NCBI RefSeq assembly: GCF_000150275.1 | Contig: NW_002060945.1 | Location: 4,564,935 to 4,628,934, forward strand | Direction of reading: 5' to 3' | DNA length: 64,000 nt | Source of the DNA: Trichoplax adhaerens | Lineage: Eukaryota > Placozoa > Uniplacotomia > Trichoplacea > Trichoplacidae | Part shown: positions 26,159 to 38,817 of the stretch, in pieces | Layout of the letters: each line of letters begins with the position of its first letter | Position numbering within the stretch: the first letter of the stretch is position 1 | Translations under genes and position numbers: made by a program | The notes under the pieces: model-generated | What the model saw: the letters and a program-made list of their open reading frames with translations, nothing else | What the model was told of the DNA's origin: nothing | Databases searched by the model: none

Positions 26159-28125
26159 CTATTGAGCAGTCACTTCCGATAGTAATTTTTTAGCAACTTC
26201 GTATTCTTCACAACTGGCTAGGTTTGATTCGTTTTCCTTATGAAAGAAGGAAATATAGAAAAATGATTATTTATGACTTAAATCGCGAATATCTTCTATC
26301 GATACAAAAAAAATTACAAAATAGAACAATGCGCGATACTATAGCGATTATTGTATAGCTTAATAATAAATAAATAATACTGGCATGAGAACATGTTTAA
26401 TTAGTACAGTATATAAATGGTAAAAAGTAAAGGTCGCTATAATTACCAGCAGTCTTTGTAAGTCAGCAATAGCAGCTTTGATTCGCTTCTGGCAATCAGG
26501 AATTATATTTTCGGATTCTTGCAATACCTCAATCTATTTTGGATGTATAATTATCATAAAATTATATTAAAACCGATAACCTCTTCAATGATTATGATAG
26601 CAAACTATCCAATTTATATATTAGACTGGTGTTATGTATAAGTGTTTGTACAAATGTTTATTGTTAAACTTACATGGATAACTTATTAAGTATAGGTTAA
26701 AGCTTTTAATTGATTGATCACATAGACATTTAAATTTTTAATTTAGCTGTTTCGTAGTGTGCAACTAGCAGGGCAATACTATAGAACTGTATCCGGTCTA
26801 GCACTACAGCACTACACTCATTGTGACGTAATGTACCCGAGCATTTTATAATTAGCTACTTTAAGAAGATATCAAGACATCATTTTTAAGTTTTGACTGA
26901 TCCAGAATCGTACATATAAGTTGTGGTCAAAAGCCGAATTTGGCCAATCCTAGGATTGACTACAGTATCACATTGCTAGCGAATCCAATCGAGCTTCTAG
27001 GAATATATTCGCATATCTACAATTTTAAAGTGCTATACAATTATAACCTGTTTTTTGATCACATATTCATCTTCATTATTGGCTTTCAACTTATCAATCC
27101 TTGCTTGCTGATCAATCACTTCTTTCTCATACATTGCTTTTTCTTTTACTAACCTAAATAGTAACATATTCTTTTTAACGGAATAATTTTATATGTCCCA
27201 TTAACTTTGCGAGTGACACCTTTCTCTATTTGAAAATAAACAACTGCTTTATTTTAGTTATAGTGCCAAAATTTTCAATTCGATCTACGAATATCTATGT
27301 TATTATTTCCATTTAAGACTGTAGTACGGTTTGTATCCAAAATTTCATAGCATACAGTATGCGTAGTCATATTATAATCATCTTTTAAGTAATTTTAGTT
27401 TCTCCTCTGTTTACAAATCGATTTCACTTTAATACGCGTATGATTGCTTCAAGATGTTGTGATGCATTCGGAGAATATATCTAAGGTACGATGGGCATCG
27501 AACATGGTGAGATATCGATGAGTCTACACTGACTTAGTATTGTAAAATTTGAACTCTGCAAGATTGTAAGTTGACTAGATTTGGTGTATAACATAGATTA
27601 GTGTATTTGAAAGTCCCAAGGCGTTGAAGCTTGCTTTAAATGGTTGTTTAACGTATGTAGATGTCGACATAGAGTATTAAGAAGTGTATAGCTATATTAC
27701 CACCTTTCAAGCTTTCCTTTTGCCTTTCAACTGCATGCATTAGATACAGTATAATGTTAGATATATATAAAATGAATACAGTAGAAATAATGGATGCTAA
27801 TATTCTCCAGTAAATCTTTTGCAAGCTAGCTAGAGCAATTTGCTAGCTGCCTAAGAGAAACTTTATGTCCAGGATTCCTTATACATAGTACTACATATAC
27901 AGTTATGAATGAGTTAATACATTGCGGTACTATAAAGTACAACTTGTTTTGTCGCTAATCATAGCAATGTATCGTAAGAATCAAATTCCTAATATCAAAT
28001 TAAATTGTTAAGAGATTGATAGTAAACATTTCCATCAAAATTATGCAATCTATCTACAGTCTCTACCTTCTTACTACGCCAGTTTTAATCTTTAACTGTC
28101 TCAAACTTGCAGCATTATCAGCCAT
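26159..28125 (-). CDS. TBCA: Tubulin-specific chaperone A
   Basis: A cytosolic cofactor that captures quasi-native beta-tubulin released by the CCT chaperonin. Four exons on the minus strand: 28125-28067, 27153-27048, 26533-26447, 26236-26159. They total 330 nt, giving 109 aa against 108 in human. The start MADNAAS leads into LRQLKIKTGVVRR. The second exon reads LVKEKAMYEKEV, and the third carries the diagnostic ESENIIPDCQKRIKAA and DLQRLL. The last exon ends EVTAQ. The protein is predicted all-helical, matching the three-helix bundle of the family. All phases join exactly. The first intron (913 bp) and second intron (514 bp) are long for this window. It converges on GFM2 with 456 bp between stop codons. 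Palindromic words occur just upstream of the start at about 28145-28165 and again near 28480-28520. This same window also encodes a CCT subunit, but the two are not adjacent and no co-regulation is implied. Confidence 0.95.
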
Positions 28126-28305
28126 TTTCCCTTCTTGATGTAACGTACTGTATATTACGATACTGTATTTGAAATTTCGAAAGCTGTCACTACGGTGTGC
28201 ACTGTTGTGGTTCAGTCAGTACTGCCTATGGGTACTTGAAGTTCTCGTCTCGTCTGCCCGCCCTGAAGGTTAAAAAAGCCGCCACCGTCGTTGATTTGAG
28301 ACGCT

Positions 28306-28406
28306 TTAATTTTCTCTATAGTAAAAGCTGTTAAAATTGGAATTTCTTATACTGTTCATTGGAAGAAATTTCAAATTTAACAGCTTTTACTATAGAGAAA
28401 ATTGAA
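28306..28406. repeat. Long near-perfect inverted repeat (hairpin)
   Basis: Arms of about 45 bases (28306-28350 and 28362-28406) match with about four mismatches around a loop of roughly 11 bases (TACTGTTCATT). The outer arm core is TTTTCTCTATAGTAAAAGCT. Either strand would form a stable stem-loop of pre-miRNA-like length. It could equally be a miniature inverted-repeat element. No target-site duplication is obvious to me. Confidence 0.8.
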
Positions 28407-28477
28407 GGGGTCTAATTCGATGCACACAGTATACAGTAGACAGGTACAATACTTATTACTGTAGATCGCATTGTAGT

Positions 28478-28665
28478 ACTGTACTAAGTGCACTGTACAC
28501 TGTACCGTACAGTACAGATAAAAAGGGAAAACACAACCCGAACCCGATCAAATTGTTAATTTTCGAGCCCGAAATAAGTGCAATCGTTATACAAACACCG
28601 TATCACCACAAATTCTGAACCCTAATCTCGGGTTTCGAGTTGACTTTGTAGGACACTGAATTGTA
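28478..28665 (-). repeat. Decayed inverted copy of the 36.7-38.4 kb satellite unit
   Basis: The stretch AACCCGATCAAATTGTTAAT, followed by a TTTTCGAGCCCGAAAT segment and AGTGCAATCG, matches the reverse complement of satellite sequence around 38235-38300, with scattered differences. Further along, CTCGGGTTTCGAGTTGACTT resembles the reverse complement of the unit's start. A palindrome run (28480-28517) flanks it, as in the satellite. It shows that the unit is a dispersed element and not purely a local satellite. Confidence 0.65.
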
Positions 28666-29534
28666 ATATCAGAACTACCGAAATGATACTTCATGGTCTG
28701 CAGCGTACTGCATACAGGGACTGGAACTACGCGTGATTATCTAGGATAGTACAATGTCCTTACAGCATATTACGTATTACAGTTTGTACAGTAAAATATT
28801 GATAACTTCAGAGCCATGATATTCTATTATAATTATCACCATGTTTCTGATATACCGGTATTGTTCATACTATAATTATCGGATTTAGAATGTGGTATAT
28901 ATACTGTAGATAGCTCGCGTAGGTCAGTAAGTAATCATTGTCAAGGCGAAGATAACATTATATTCATAGTGAAACAATAAGAAAACGCTTGATACATTCC
29001 GGCTTTATTACTGTAGCAGACACGCAATATTGGTGCTTAATCTTCAAAGTTGTTAATTTATATCTAACCAATATTAACTAGATAATTACAAGCTTTAGTG
29101 TATGAGTAAATCACAAACGATAGCTGATCATTACGTTCGTGCTATAACACTGATAATGCAAATTTACTTTAACAATACATAAATTAGAAAACTGAAACGT
29201 AATGATAGTGGCAACGGGTTATGATGGCATTAGCTTTGGAAAGATTTCATCGTTTTACTATTACCAATGTTAACATGAAATTGATCATCTTTACATCTGT
29301 TCCATAAATCTTAATCTTAAATACCATCGTAGTTTGATCAACATCTGTTCAACCAAAACTATCATCAAATTGCGTTACTTTTAGCATTACAGGTAATTTT
29401 ACTTGATACCATATATATACTTTCATAAACCTAGAAAATATTATTGCTAGGACCTCAGGTGTGGTTGAGTCGTAATTCGTCACGTGATTTGCGGTAAAGT
29501 ATTAAAGTGATAATGGTGTGGTTGTGATATGCAA

Positions 29535-32500
29535 TTACCGTAGGAGCTGTTCAATAGCAGCGTTAATATCGCCGCCGGTTGCTGAAAGAACTGTAAAATT
29601 AAATTATCATTTCTTAGGATCTTAGTAGCCAATAAAGCAAAAGTAACTTTTCATTACAATACTACGACAGGTCTGACCTTGTAGATTTCTCGCTTGGTCT
29701 ACAAATCCCATCGCATTTAATTGTTCCAGTTGCGTTCTGAACCGAACTTCGGGTTGTAGGTTAGACTAAAAACATCGAACGCATACATGTAAGCAATACT
29801 GGAAGTCAGTAACAACCGGTAATATTAGAATTAACCTGTTGCTGCTGATTATTTGCAGTCATTGCTTGCATCATTTGGGACATTAATTGATTAAATTGTT
29901 CTTGTTGTTGGGGCGAAGTGCTACTGGTAGTAGTGGTGGTAGCTAGACAAACATAGCAATTAACATTACTTTTTCATGAATGCAATTGTTTCGCAAAATT
30001 ACTAAATATGAAAAGGTGTAAGAAATTTACTTGATCCAGTGCCACTACTAGTTGTAGTATTAGTACCAGTTGTAGTTGATGTGGTGGAGCCAGGCGTATT
30101 ACTAACATTGTTACGAGCAGGATTAGTATAATACAATAAAAAATACTTTCAAACAAAAGATCGTCTTATTCAAGCTTATATAAACGCTATTCGACATATC
30201 CTGGTGGTTAACCTACCCCGTAGAAGGTACTGCATGAGAAAGTTGTTGAAATCCTTGCTGTATTTGGAGCATAGCCTGTACCGCTTGGGGATTTGATATG
30301 ATTTGTTGCATTTGAGGGTTTTGCATCTAAGATTGTTAAGAATAAAATAAAATAAACCTTTATATTGCAGTCGCTGCTGCAAAAAATATTGTATAATCTG
30401 GTAAATTGATATAATGTACTTGTCGTAAGATATTCGGCATATTTTCGCGAATCTACGTAGAATAAATATATGAAAATTATGAATTCATTACGTCATTAGT
30501 ATTTATGCAAAGGCTTCGTATTACCTGTTCTGATAGTTGTGGGTCGTTATTGAATAGCGGATTATTCGCGAGCATCTTTGAGGAAAGCATTTTTTTAAGT
30601 ATTGATTAACATATAAGATAATATATAATTTACGATACGCAATTAATGTAACTTTTACCTGTTGCATAAGCTGTGGGTTGTTCATCATTTGCGTCATCAT
30701 ATTTTGAACGAAAGGAGACTACGATTTGCATGTTTGAATAGGTTAGTTTATCGTCACTTGGGCATATATGGAAAGAATTTACCTGTAATGTATCCTGCAT
30801 TAGTTGTGGATTTTCTCTAAGTTGCTGCAGCATACTTTGCATACCGGGAGACTATGAAAGTAGGGCAAAAAAATAGCGACATATTCAAATTTATTATAAC
30901 CTATAAGATTAAGTTGTTAATCGATGCCTATTTATACAAACTATCATTGCAACATACCTGAAACATTCCAGTAGACGTTGATCCAGGAGCAGTTGATCTA
31001 TTCTCCCAAGGATTAGGAACAGGAGAAGTGCCAGCAGGTGTACTACTAGGTGAACTACTGGGTTGTTGAGATTGCGGTTGGGTCTGTGTTCCCGCACCTG
31101 ATTTTGTGAAAAGAAAAGCTTTGAAAACTCAAGAAATTATCCATTTTTAATGTTATTAATGCACAATGAATATAGTTGTAAACCTCCGAGAAGAGAGCTA
31201 AATGGGTTTGATCCTGGATTTGTATAGGAAGATCGCATCTACAGGAATTCAGAGATCATCAGTAATATTGTATATGGAACAATCTAAAATCTCGTTTGGC
31301 TAACTTGTTCGTTCATTTCTTGTGCCGCGTTCATCATGGGCTCTTGGATATCAGAGTACATACGTCTTAGAGCATTAAAGCCTCCAGGTATACTCTTTTG
31401 TATATAGTATTACGCCAAATATGAAATAAAATGTCCACTTTAGTGATTAGGTAATCGTGTACACTTGTAGATTAGAAATTATAATAGTATTTACCTCCAA
31501 ATTACTCATAGCTCTATCTTGACTACGCATCATTTCTTGTAACATTGATGGATTTCGGGCCATTTCTAGTGCCTACAGTATTATTATTGTTCAGTTAGTG
31601 AAGCAGCTATCATTTCATATGTTCTTTAAGATGCAATTATTGTACTGCTAACTAAAAAGCTAAGTAAACTGTTAAATACCTGACGCATCATTTCTGGATT
31701 GTTTAGCATATGCGAAAGCTCCGGATTCCTTTCCATTAATTGTTGCATTTGAGGGTTGCTGCCAATGAGTTGTTGCATAAGGTCAGGGTTATTCAACATA
31801 CTCTGAAGTAAGCCAAGATAGAAAGTTAACAAATATTGTAGAGAAGCGTTATTACACCATTTACTACTGAAGAAGAATAACTGCCAAACCTGAACCATTG
31901 GATTGTCCATCATTTGACGAAGCATATCCGGGTTACTTGTCAACTATAATGTTCAGAACAGAATGTTACAATTCAGAATAAGAGATAATTATCATTCAAT
32001 TTAACATTAATTATTATTCTAGTAAGAAAGTGTTAAGGATGGCTCCATATGCTTTTAAGTACTTTCATATAAAAACGACTACATAACACTAAATTTTTAA
32101 CCTGCTGTTGCATATATTGATGCATATTTTGAAAGGTTGCTATAAGATAATAGAAATTAATATTTATGAGTCGCAGTTTATTAACTCATGGAGGAGGGTT
32201 GAAAAAATGACATATACTTACAAGGATCAATACCAAAATTTACTGGAAATTGCTGTTGAGTGCCTTCACTCTGCTGTTGCATGGGAGGAGTGTTTTGCTA
32301 CAATAAAATTTAGCACATGTTGCTAAGACCGTACACGCGTAAATATCAACTTTCGATCCCATTAATTTAACAGTTGAGAATCGATCGAATTCACATGTTC
32401 AAATTACAAGCATGAGGGTAATATACTCGTATTAATATTAAGGCAGTTAAAAATATCCGTGAAAAACTCATGACATACAAAATCATCTCTACGAAAGGAC

Positions 32501-35500
32501 TCTAATACCGTAATTGTTCTTACTCGAGAGATCGATAAAATTTTATCCCTGATTCGAGTGGCAAACTATATTCATTGTAAATCACGACGTTTAAAACTCG
32601 AACTATAATTATAACACTTGTTAGTTATTGTATTCATATATTTATAACTAGGCTAGAAATGATATCAATTACTCTGAATTGACCGGGTATTAAACCATCT
32701 ATTGAATGTATAGTAACCCTATAGAACCTTTAAACAAAAGCGTAACAGATACATTGGTATACGGTATTTAAACATTTAGATATGATTCTCGAAGTGAGAA
32801 GTACAATCAGACGACAGTAGGTTTAATATTTGTAAAAAAGTATAGTAGTGAGGATGAAATTCTCGATAACGATTAAAGTAATAGTTGATTGAGGGTAAGA
32901 ATAGGCATTCAAAGACTGTGGTCGAGATCTTTTAACCGCTAAGTAGTATGGCAAATTGCACTTTTGCGTAGTACATTTCTAAAGCATCGAGAATATGCGA
33001 TGTGATTGCTACAAGTAAAGAATTTACGAAGGGAATCATATTTGCAGTATCACTGATTTATCGATCGATACGTAAAACTAAATTTCGTATTTGCATACAG
33101 TGTTAGGTTTAAGTTATAACTGGCAAGTGTATTGCCGAAACGAAAACAAAATTGAAATTTTTGGAGAAATGCTCCAATAATTTATATGTTATACTATTAG
33201 ATTATCATTTTAGACATCGTTGTATTCCTGCCCCATGATAGTCAAAAAAATTGCTTAATTAAATAGCATATTTAAAATTAGCTATCAAGGAAGACTTCTA
33301 TCTAGTAAGTGACCGTTATACAAGATCATCCATACAGCAATACTCGACCCTTCAAGTGAATATATACTGTACAGTAGTACACACTACATGAGGGACAATA
33401 TGGTCAATTTACGGATGACGCTATAAAATGCATGCTCTATAATGACTCATAATGACACATATGGACAAACCTACCGTGGTAGTACCGGTGGTTTCACTCG
33501 GCGTTGCTGTTTGGGCCTACATAAAGTTGTATTTTCATATTTAATTAATTAATAAAAAATACAGGAACCAAAAACTGCAATGATAATTATATTGCAAAAG
33601 TTTACCTTCGTGCCGGACTTGATGACCAAATGAACAGCTAAACCATCCTTGATAGCTAAATGTTCAGATAGAGTAGAAGGTTACAATGGGAACTTTATAG
33701 TAAATTTTAAAAGGGGACTATAAATCTTAATACACTGTACAGAATATACGGCATGACGCAAGTAGAATTGTTATCTTGTATGCCAAAGTGTAATAACTTT
33801 GCGACATCTTTGATGGTGATTGTTCAAGTATTAAACTATAAAGTGAGGTGAAGATGTAAGCTAATGCTCTTAGGCTTACTCTAGAACGTTAATTTCATAT
33901 TTTGCTATTGCACATTGTTGACATACGTATACAACAAGTATTATACTGTCAATAGCGAAGGATACAATGCACTGTATATGTAAATCCAGCGCGTGTTACT
34001 AGTTGTAGTTCAAGACCATTATCATTTTATAATTTTGGATATGTTATCTTATATTTACTGTTCATTATCCAATTTGGAATACGTACATGTAAGTACATTA
34101 ATCACTGTATTTGTACTTTATCCTATCAGTACGTTTTAGCGATGAATCAATGTGAGCGCTTTGGTGAGAATGGATAGTCGATTTACAAGTAGATTAAGCG
34201 AGGAATAACATGGCTTTCCTAAGCGAATACAGTACAGTACAGTACTGTAATGCCATGGTATCGTTATAGGGCTTCCTACTAACTATAAGCGCATTGTTGT
34301 TATATAGAGTACAGGCGATTGTTACTATCTTTAAACATACATACAAGGGCTTAAGTTTTGTAGCTAAATCTTTTATGCATACAGCACTCGCCATACGACG
34401 AATGAAGAGATTTAAAAATGTTGCCCTAGTAGTACATTGATGGAATTCTACTCATATGCTAGTTTCATAAATGCGAGCCAGTCATTTATTCGTTACTCAT
34501 TAATTAACTAACGGCAATCATCTAGAATTTGTAATTCAATAACTCATAAGATTGAAAAATATGGTTGCAATAAAGCCGAGATCTGGATCAATCAGGAAAC
34601 AATGCACAACTGCGCTGTCTATAACAGGAAAAATTGAAGATTTTAATATAACTTATTTGCTAACGATCAGACTTACAATGTTGGGATAGAGTTTCGGAGT
34701 CTTTAAGGATGCGCCCAGCAAAAATCAAGCATAGCTGGTCGACAGGAGCGCCAAATTGTAAAGAGACCGCTTCCTTAAACTGAAAATTAACTTAAGCTTC
34801 AATAGAGCAATTATAAATTTTATGTTTCTCTAGCAATACTCGAGTAACAATTGGTTTCAATGATACTAACTCGAATAATGAAAATAACGTATACAAAAAC
34901 AGATTATTTATCTTTGCAGTGAACTACTTATTATGTTATTATTATTGAAGATACTATATGAAAAGTACAATCCAAGCCAAATATGTATGTCAGACAGGTT
35001 TAATTTGTTACTACTCGTATTGCAGATGGCTTGTAGTAAAGTGTTAACACCAATGCTAATTCATATACAGTATAGTCGATGCTTCTTGTATTAAAATATT
35101 GTTACTAGTTCGACATTCTACTCGATCGATGATCATTTTTTTATTGTACAATACTAATTCATATACAGTACAGTCGATGCTTCTTGTATTAAAATATTGT
35201 TACTAGTTCGACATTCTACTCGATCGATGATCATTCTTTTATTGTACGAGTCAACGTGTACTTTAGAGTTTAGACTGCGTACATCATGCTGCGTGAATGC
35301 ATATGATATGGACGGTAATGGGAGATGGTGTAGAAATAAGGGTAGTTATCGTGACGAAAAATAGAATGCATTTGTCGTATAAACGATAGCATTGATTTCA
35401 TCAATCAAGCAATAAGGCTGGCTGGACTGGTGCATTTGTCTCCACCATTGACTAAAAATTTTTCTCCTCGACAAGGCAGTTTCACTCTTGACTTAGAGCG

Positions 35501-36049
35501 TACTGTATTGTGGTATACATAGAGACGTAATGTTTGGGTCATTCACCGTGAAGTAGATCGTACTGTAATCTAATTAACTCTATACAGTAGGCAGTAGAAG
35601 CACTAAATCAGGTCAACTAGCTGCAATGAAAAAAAATAGTGATTTCAGCAAACGCTTTCTAATCGTATAATATTGCAATTATCCCATTGAATGCAGTATT
35701 GAGTCATCAAAGTATACCTCTAAAATCAGTCAAAGTTACTACACTATCAAGTGACTCTATATACCAAAGCGTCTCAAGATAAAATATCGATTTGCCTGCC
35801 CATAGTAAAGTGATGGTATGGGCAAGTTCTCTCAAGACAAGAAGGTGAAGAAATTATCCTTCGCTTTCTACTCAACTCGTCATGTTTCATCGTCTATCGT
35901 ATTGGCTATAATTTTTCAACTGAATTCTCATTTCAAATAATTCATCTACTTACCTCTAAAATGGTAGCATTCTCATGAATTGATATAGTTTGTTTCTCTT
36001 TAGGAGTTTTAACAATAACATCCAATATTTTATTGCCTTGCGAGGACAT
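29535..36049 (-). CDS. UBQLN: Ubiquilin (UBL-STI1-UBA proteasome shuttle)
   Basis: A shuttle factor that binds ubiquitinated or membrane-protein clients by its C-terminal UBA domain and the proteasome by its N-terminal UBL. Twenty-one coding exons: 36049-35954, 34779-34677, 33655-33606, 33516-33475, 32297-32222, 32139-32102, 31943-31890, 31802-31680, 31572-31495, 31394-31305, 31238-31184, 31097-30958, 30851-30783, 30718-30659, 30575-30525, 30452-30420, 30326-30217, 30101-30031, 29942-29836, 29765-29678, 29590-29535. They total 1590 nt (529 aa; human UBQLN1 589). The UBL covers about 8-80 ([12 protein letters not shown]). STI1 repeats rich in Asn-Pro, Met and Gln follow ([19 protein letters not shown]). 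NPWENRS matches the family PNPW motif, then come Thr/Ser-rich and Gln-rich linkers. The UBA is at about 486-528 ([18 protein letters not shown]). Introns 1 and 4 exceed 1 kb, introns 2 and 4 carry stray palindrome words, and intron 1 has a 98-bp tandem duplication. The start codon lies a few bases from a palindrome cluster. Confidence 0.96.
35056..35247. repeat. 98-bp direct tandem duplication in UBQLN intron 1
   Basis: The block beginning CTAATTCATATACAGTA at 35056 is repeated in direct orientation from 35154 with only a few differences (such as TATAG/ACAGT near the start and the length of the T run). The near identity indicates a recent duplication. It contains GATCGATGATCAT, itself partly palindromic. 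Confidence 0.85.
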
Positions 36050-36640
36050 GTTGGATCTGTACAATAATGCGGTTGAAAGCAGCAAATTGTACAGTACTCA
36101 TACCATTATATACTGTACAGTGTACAGTATATAAGCGATTTCTCATTTCTTTAATTAGCAACATCTTTGGCGTCAGATTTTGGATTCTGACATCTGCGCA
36201 GTGCATTGTACTATACATACGTGGTACTGTAAAAAGGGATATATATATATTACGTCAGACTTTGATGACTGTGGTCCAAGAGTTTTTCTTTTGCCTCGAG
36301 TATGTGTAGTAATACTCAATACAGTACCCTACCACTCCAGTACTATATACTGTAATCGACAGTGCTGTATTGTAGTCGATGTACTGTACACTGTACAGTA
36401 GTGTCGTGTCAACGTGGAACTCAGTGCTCAACACAGTGAAACACGACAATCTATTTATCATGACTCATGACATCGCCAGTCCCTATACGTTACCACTAGT
36501 TTTGCTTCGTCATTGATATTAATCTTTACTGTTCAGCCGCGCAAAGTGCATGGTACCGTCAACCGCGACACCCGGGATCGGAACGCTGAGTGGACAATAC
36601 TGGACGTTCGACAGTCCACCTCATTTCATCAGAAATGACT
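36050..36640. promoter_or_regulatory. UBQLN 5' flank with palindrome cluster
   Basis: Immediately upstream of the UBQLN start, GTACAGTACTC and TATACTGTACAGTGTACAGT occur at about 36090-36135, with further copies at 36302-36402. The open frames here (36030-36461, both strands) arise from these words. The promoter must lie here; no TATA box is assigned. Confidence 0.55.
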
Positions 36641-38455
36641 ACACCCATTGTACTCATGACTATATTTAGTCATTGCTGGCGATTTCTCCCTCCACCTGTA
36701 CTGCACACTGCGACTGTACGAGTGTACGTACGCTACAAGTCAAGCCGAAGCCCGACTTGAACCGGAGTCCGAGGGAGGCGTTCAGCTGAAGGAATTCTGT
36801 GCCGATACAGTGTACACTGTACAGTATAGCGATGGCACTCATTTCGGGTTCGAAAATGAAGGGTTGAGGCCGTGCAATCTTACTCCACTGTGTCTGTGTT
36901 CAAAAGCAAATTGTCCCTGATGTTTTACGCAGCTATCATGAATATGTCGGACATCGTTTTGGGATGTCTCATCATGATTCATGATATATACGTATACAGT
37001 ACAGCATCAATTATTTAAAATTTAAAATTTCTGGCAATTTCTACCTCCACCAGTACAGTACAGTGTATACTCAGTACAGTGTACAGTACTGTACATTGTA
37101 CAAGTCAAGCCCAAACCGGACTTGAACCCGAGTCCGAGGGAGGCGTTCAGCTGAAGGAATTCTGTTGCCGATACAGTGTACACTGTACCGTATAGCGATG
37201 GCACTCATTTCGGGTTCGAAAATGAAGGGTTGAAGCCGTGCAATCTTACCCCACTGTGTCTGTGTTCAAAAGCAAATTGTCCCTGATGTTTTACGCAGCT
37301 ATCATGAATATGTCGGACATCGTTTTGGGATGTCTCATCATGATTCATGATATATACGTATACAGTATCAATTATTTAAAATTTAAAATTTCTGGCAATT
37401 TCTACCTCCACCAGTACAGTACAGTGTACAGTACTGTACAAGTCAAGCCCAAACCCGACTTAAACCCGAGTCCGAGGGAGGCGTTCAGCTGAAGGAATTC
37501 TGTTACCGATACAGTGTACACTGTACAGTATAGCGATGGCACTCATTTCGGGTTCGAAAATGAAGGGTTGAAGCCGTGCAATCTTACCCCACTGTGTCTG
37601 TGTTCAAAAGCAAATTGTCCCTGATGTTATACGCAGCTATCGTGAATATGTCGGACATCGTTTTGGGATGTCTCATCATGATTCATGATATATACGTATA
37701 CACTATACAGTATCAATTATTTAAAGTTTAAAATTTCTGGCAATTTCTACCTCCACCTGTACAGTGTACAGTACAGTGTACAGTACAGTGTACACTCAGT
37801 ACGGTGTACTGTACTGTACAAGTCAAGCCTAAACCCGACTTGAACCAGAGTCCGAGGGAGGCATTCAGCTTAAGCAATTCTCTGTTGCCGATACAGTATT
37901 TGTATAGCGATTGCACTCATTTCGGGTTAGAAAATGAATTGGATCGGGTTGAGGCGGTGCAATCTTACCTCACTGCTCCACTGTGTCTGTGTTCAAAAGC
38001 AAATTGTCCCTGATGTTTTACGCAGCTATCATGAATATGTCGGACATCGTTTTGGGATGTCTCGTCATGATTCATGATATATACGTATACAGTATAAATT
38101 ATTATTTAAAATTTAAAATTTCTGGCAATTTCTACCTCCACCTGTACTGTACAGTGTTCTTACAAGTCAAGCCGAAACCCAAGTCCGAGAGAGGCATTCA
38201 ACTAAAGGAATTCTGCTGCTGATACAGTACAGTGTTTGCATTGCGATTGCACTCATTTCGGCTTAGAAAATGAACAATTGGATCGGGTTGAGGCGGTGCA
38301 ATCTTACCCCACTATTCCACTGTGTCTGTGTTCAAAAGCAAATTGTCCCTGATGTTTTTACGCAGCTATCATGAATGTGTCGGACATCGTTTTGGGATGT
38401 CTCATCATGATTCATGATATATACGTATACAGCATATATATTATTTAAAGTTTAA
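36640..38455. repeat. Tandem array of a 340-380 bp satellite-like unit
   Basis: Five head-to-tail copies begin at the shared word ACAAGTCAAGCC near 36735, 37100, 37439, 37819 and 38162, preceded by the tail of a sixth (from about 36680). Spacing is 365, 339, 380 and 343 bases. Shared blocks in order: ACTTGAACCCGAGTCCGAGG, GAGGCGTTCAGCTGAAGGAA, CACTCATTTCGGGTTCGAAA, CCACTGTGTCTGTGTTCAAA, AGCAAATTGTCCCTGATGTT, CATGATTCATGATATATACG, AATTTCTGGCAATTTCTACC, then a variable run of GTACAGT words. Copies 1-3 are closest; copies 4 and 5 share an insertion around GGATCGGGTTGAGGC. Length change between copies is concentrated in the palindrome run. The unit is GC-richer than its surroundings. Apparent frames across it (LNASLGLGFKSGLGLT and similar) have no recognisable domain. 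Confidence 0.9.
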
Positions 38456-38751
38456 AGTATCGTTAAATATTCCTTTTGCATTTCATCTACCCAAAAGGAG
38501 TCTTCGAATGAGACTTGACAGGAGTCAATATTGTACTATCTAACAGAAAGGCAGTATAACATCCATACGGTAATGCGATATTATTACGTATTGGACTTGA
38601 TCAATTTCACTTCCTCATGCAATCATAAGTTATAGTACTGTAGCTAACTCGAATTAACCGAATGCTTCTTGGCGCAACCTTTTCAGTTCAATACAGCAGT
38701 GGGAAGAACAAATTTACAGTCGCAAGTACATAAGGAGATCAAAATTTATCT

Positions 38752-38757
38752 TTTATT
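38752..38757 (-). terminator. RPL36 polyadenylation signal
   Basis: AATAAA on the minus strand, about 61 bases beyond the RPL36 stop codon. Confidence 0.55.
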
Positions 38758-38817
38758 ATGTGGCAGTCGTATTTTACCGCATATCTCAACACATGCTTTT
38801 TTTACATTAGTACAATG

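Larger units (their letters stand above)
28126..29534. other. Gene-free region between TBCA and UBQLN
   Basis: Apart from the hairpin, the palindrome words and the decayed satellite copy listed separately, I see nothing coding. It must hold the TBCA promoter and the UBQLN 3' flank. Confidence 0.6.

Noticed and set aside
37022-38222. Frames of 60-84 codons in the satellite array
   Set aside because: The same peptide recurs in each unit because the DNA recurs; frames are interrupted, on both strands, and have no domain.
36735-38455. CRISPR-like regular repeats
   Set aside because: Units are 340-380 bp tandem copies in a eukaryotic gene context with no short repeat-spacer pattern.
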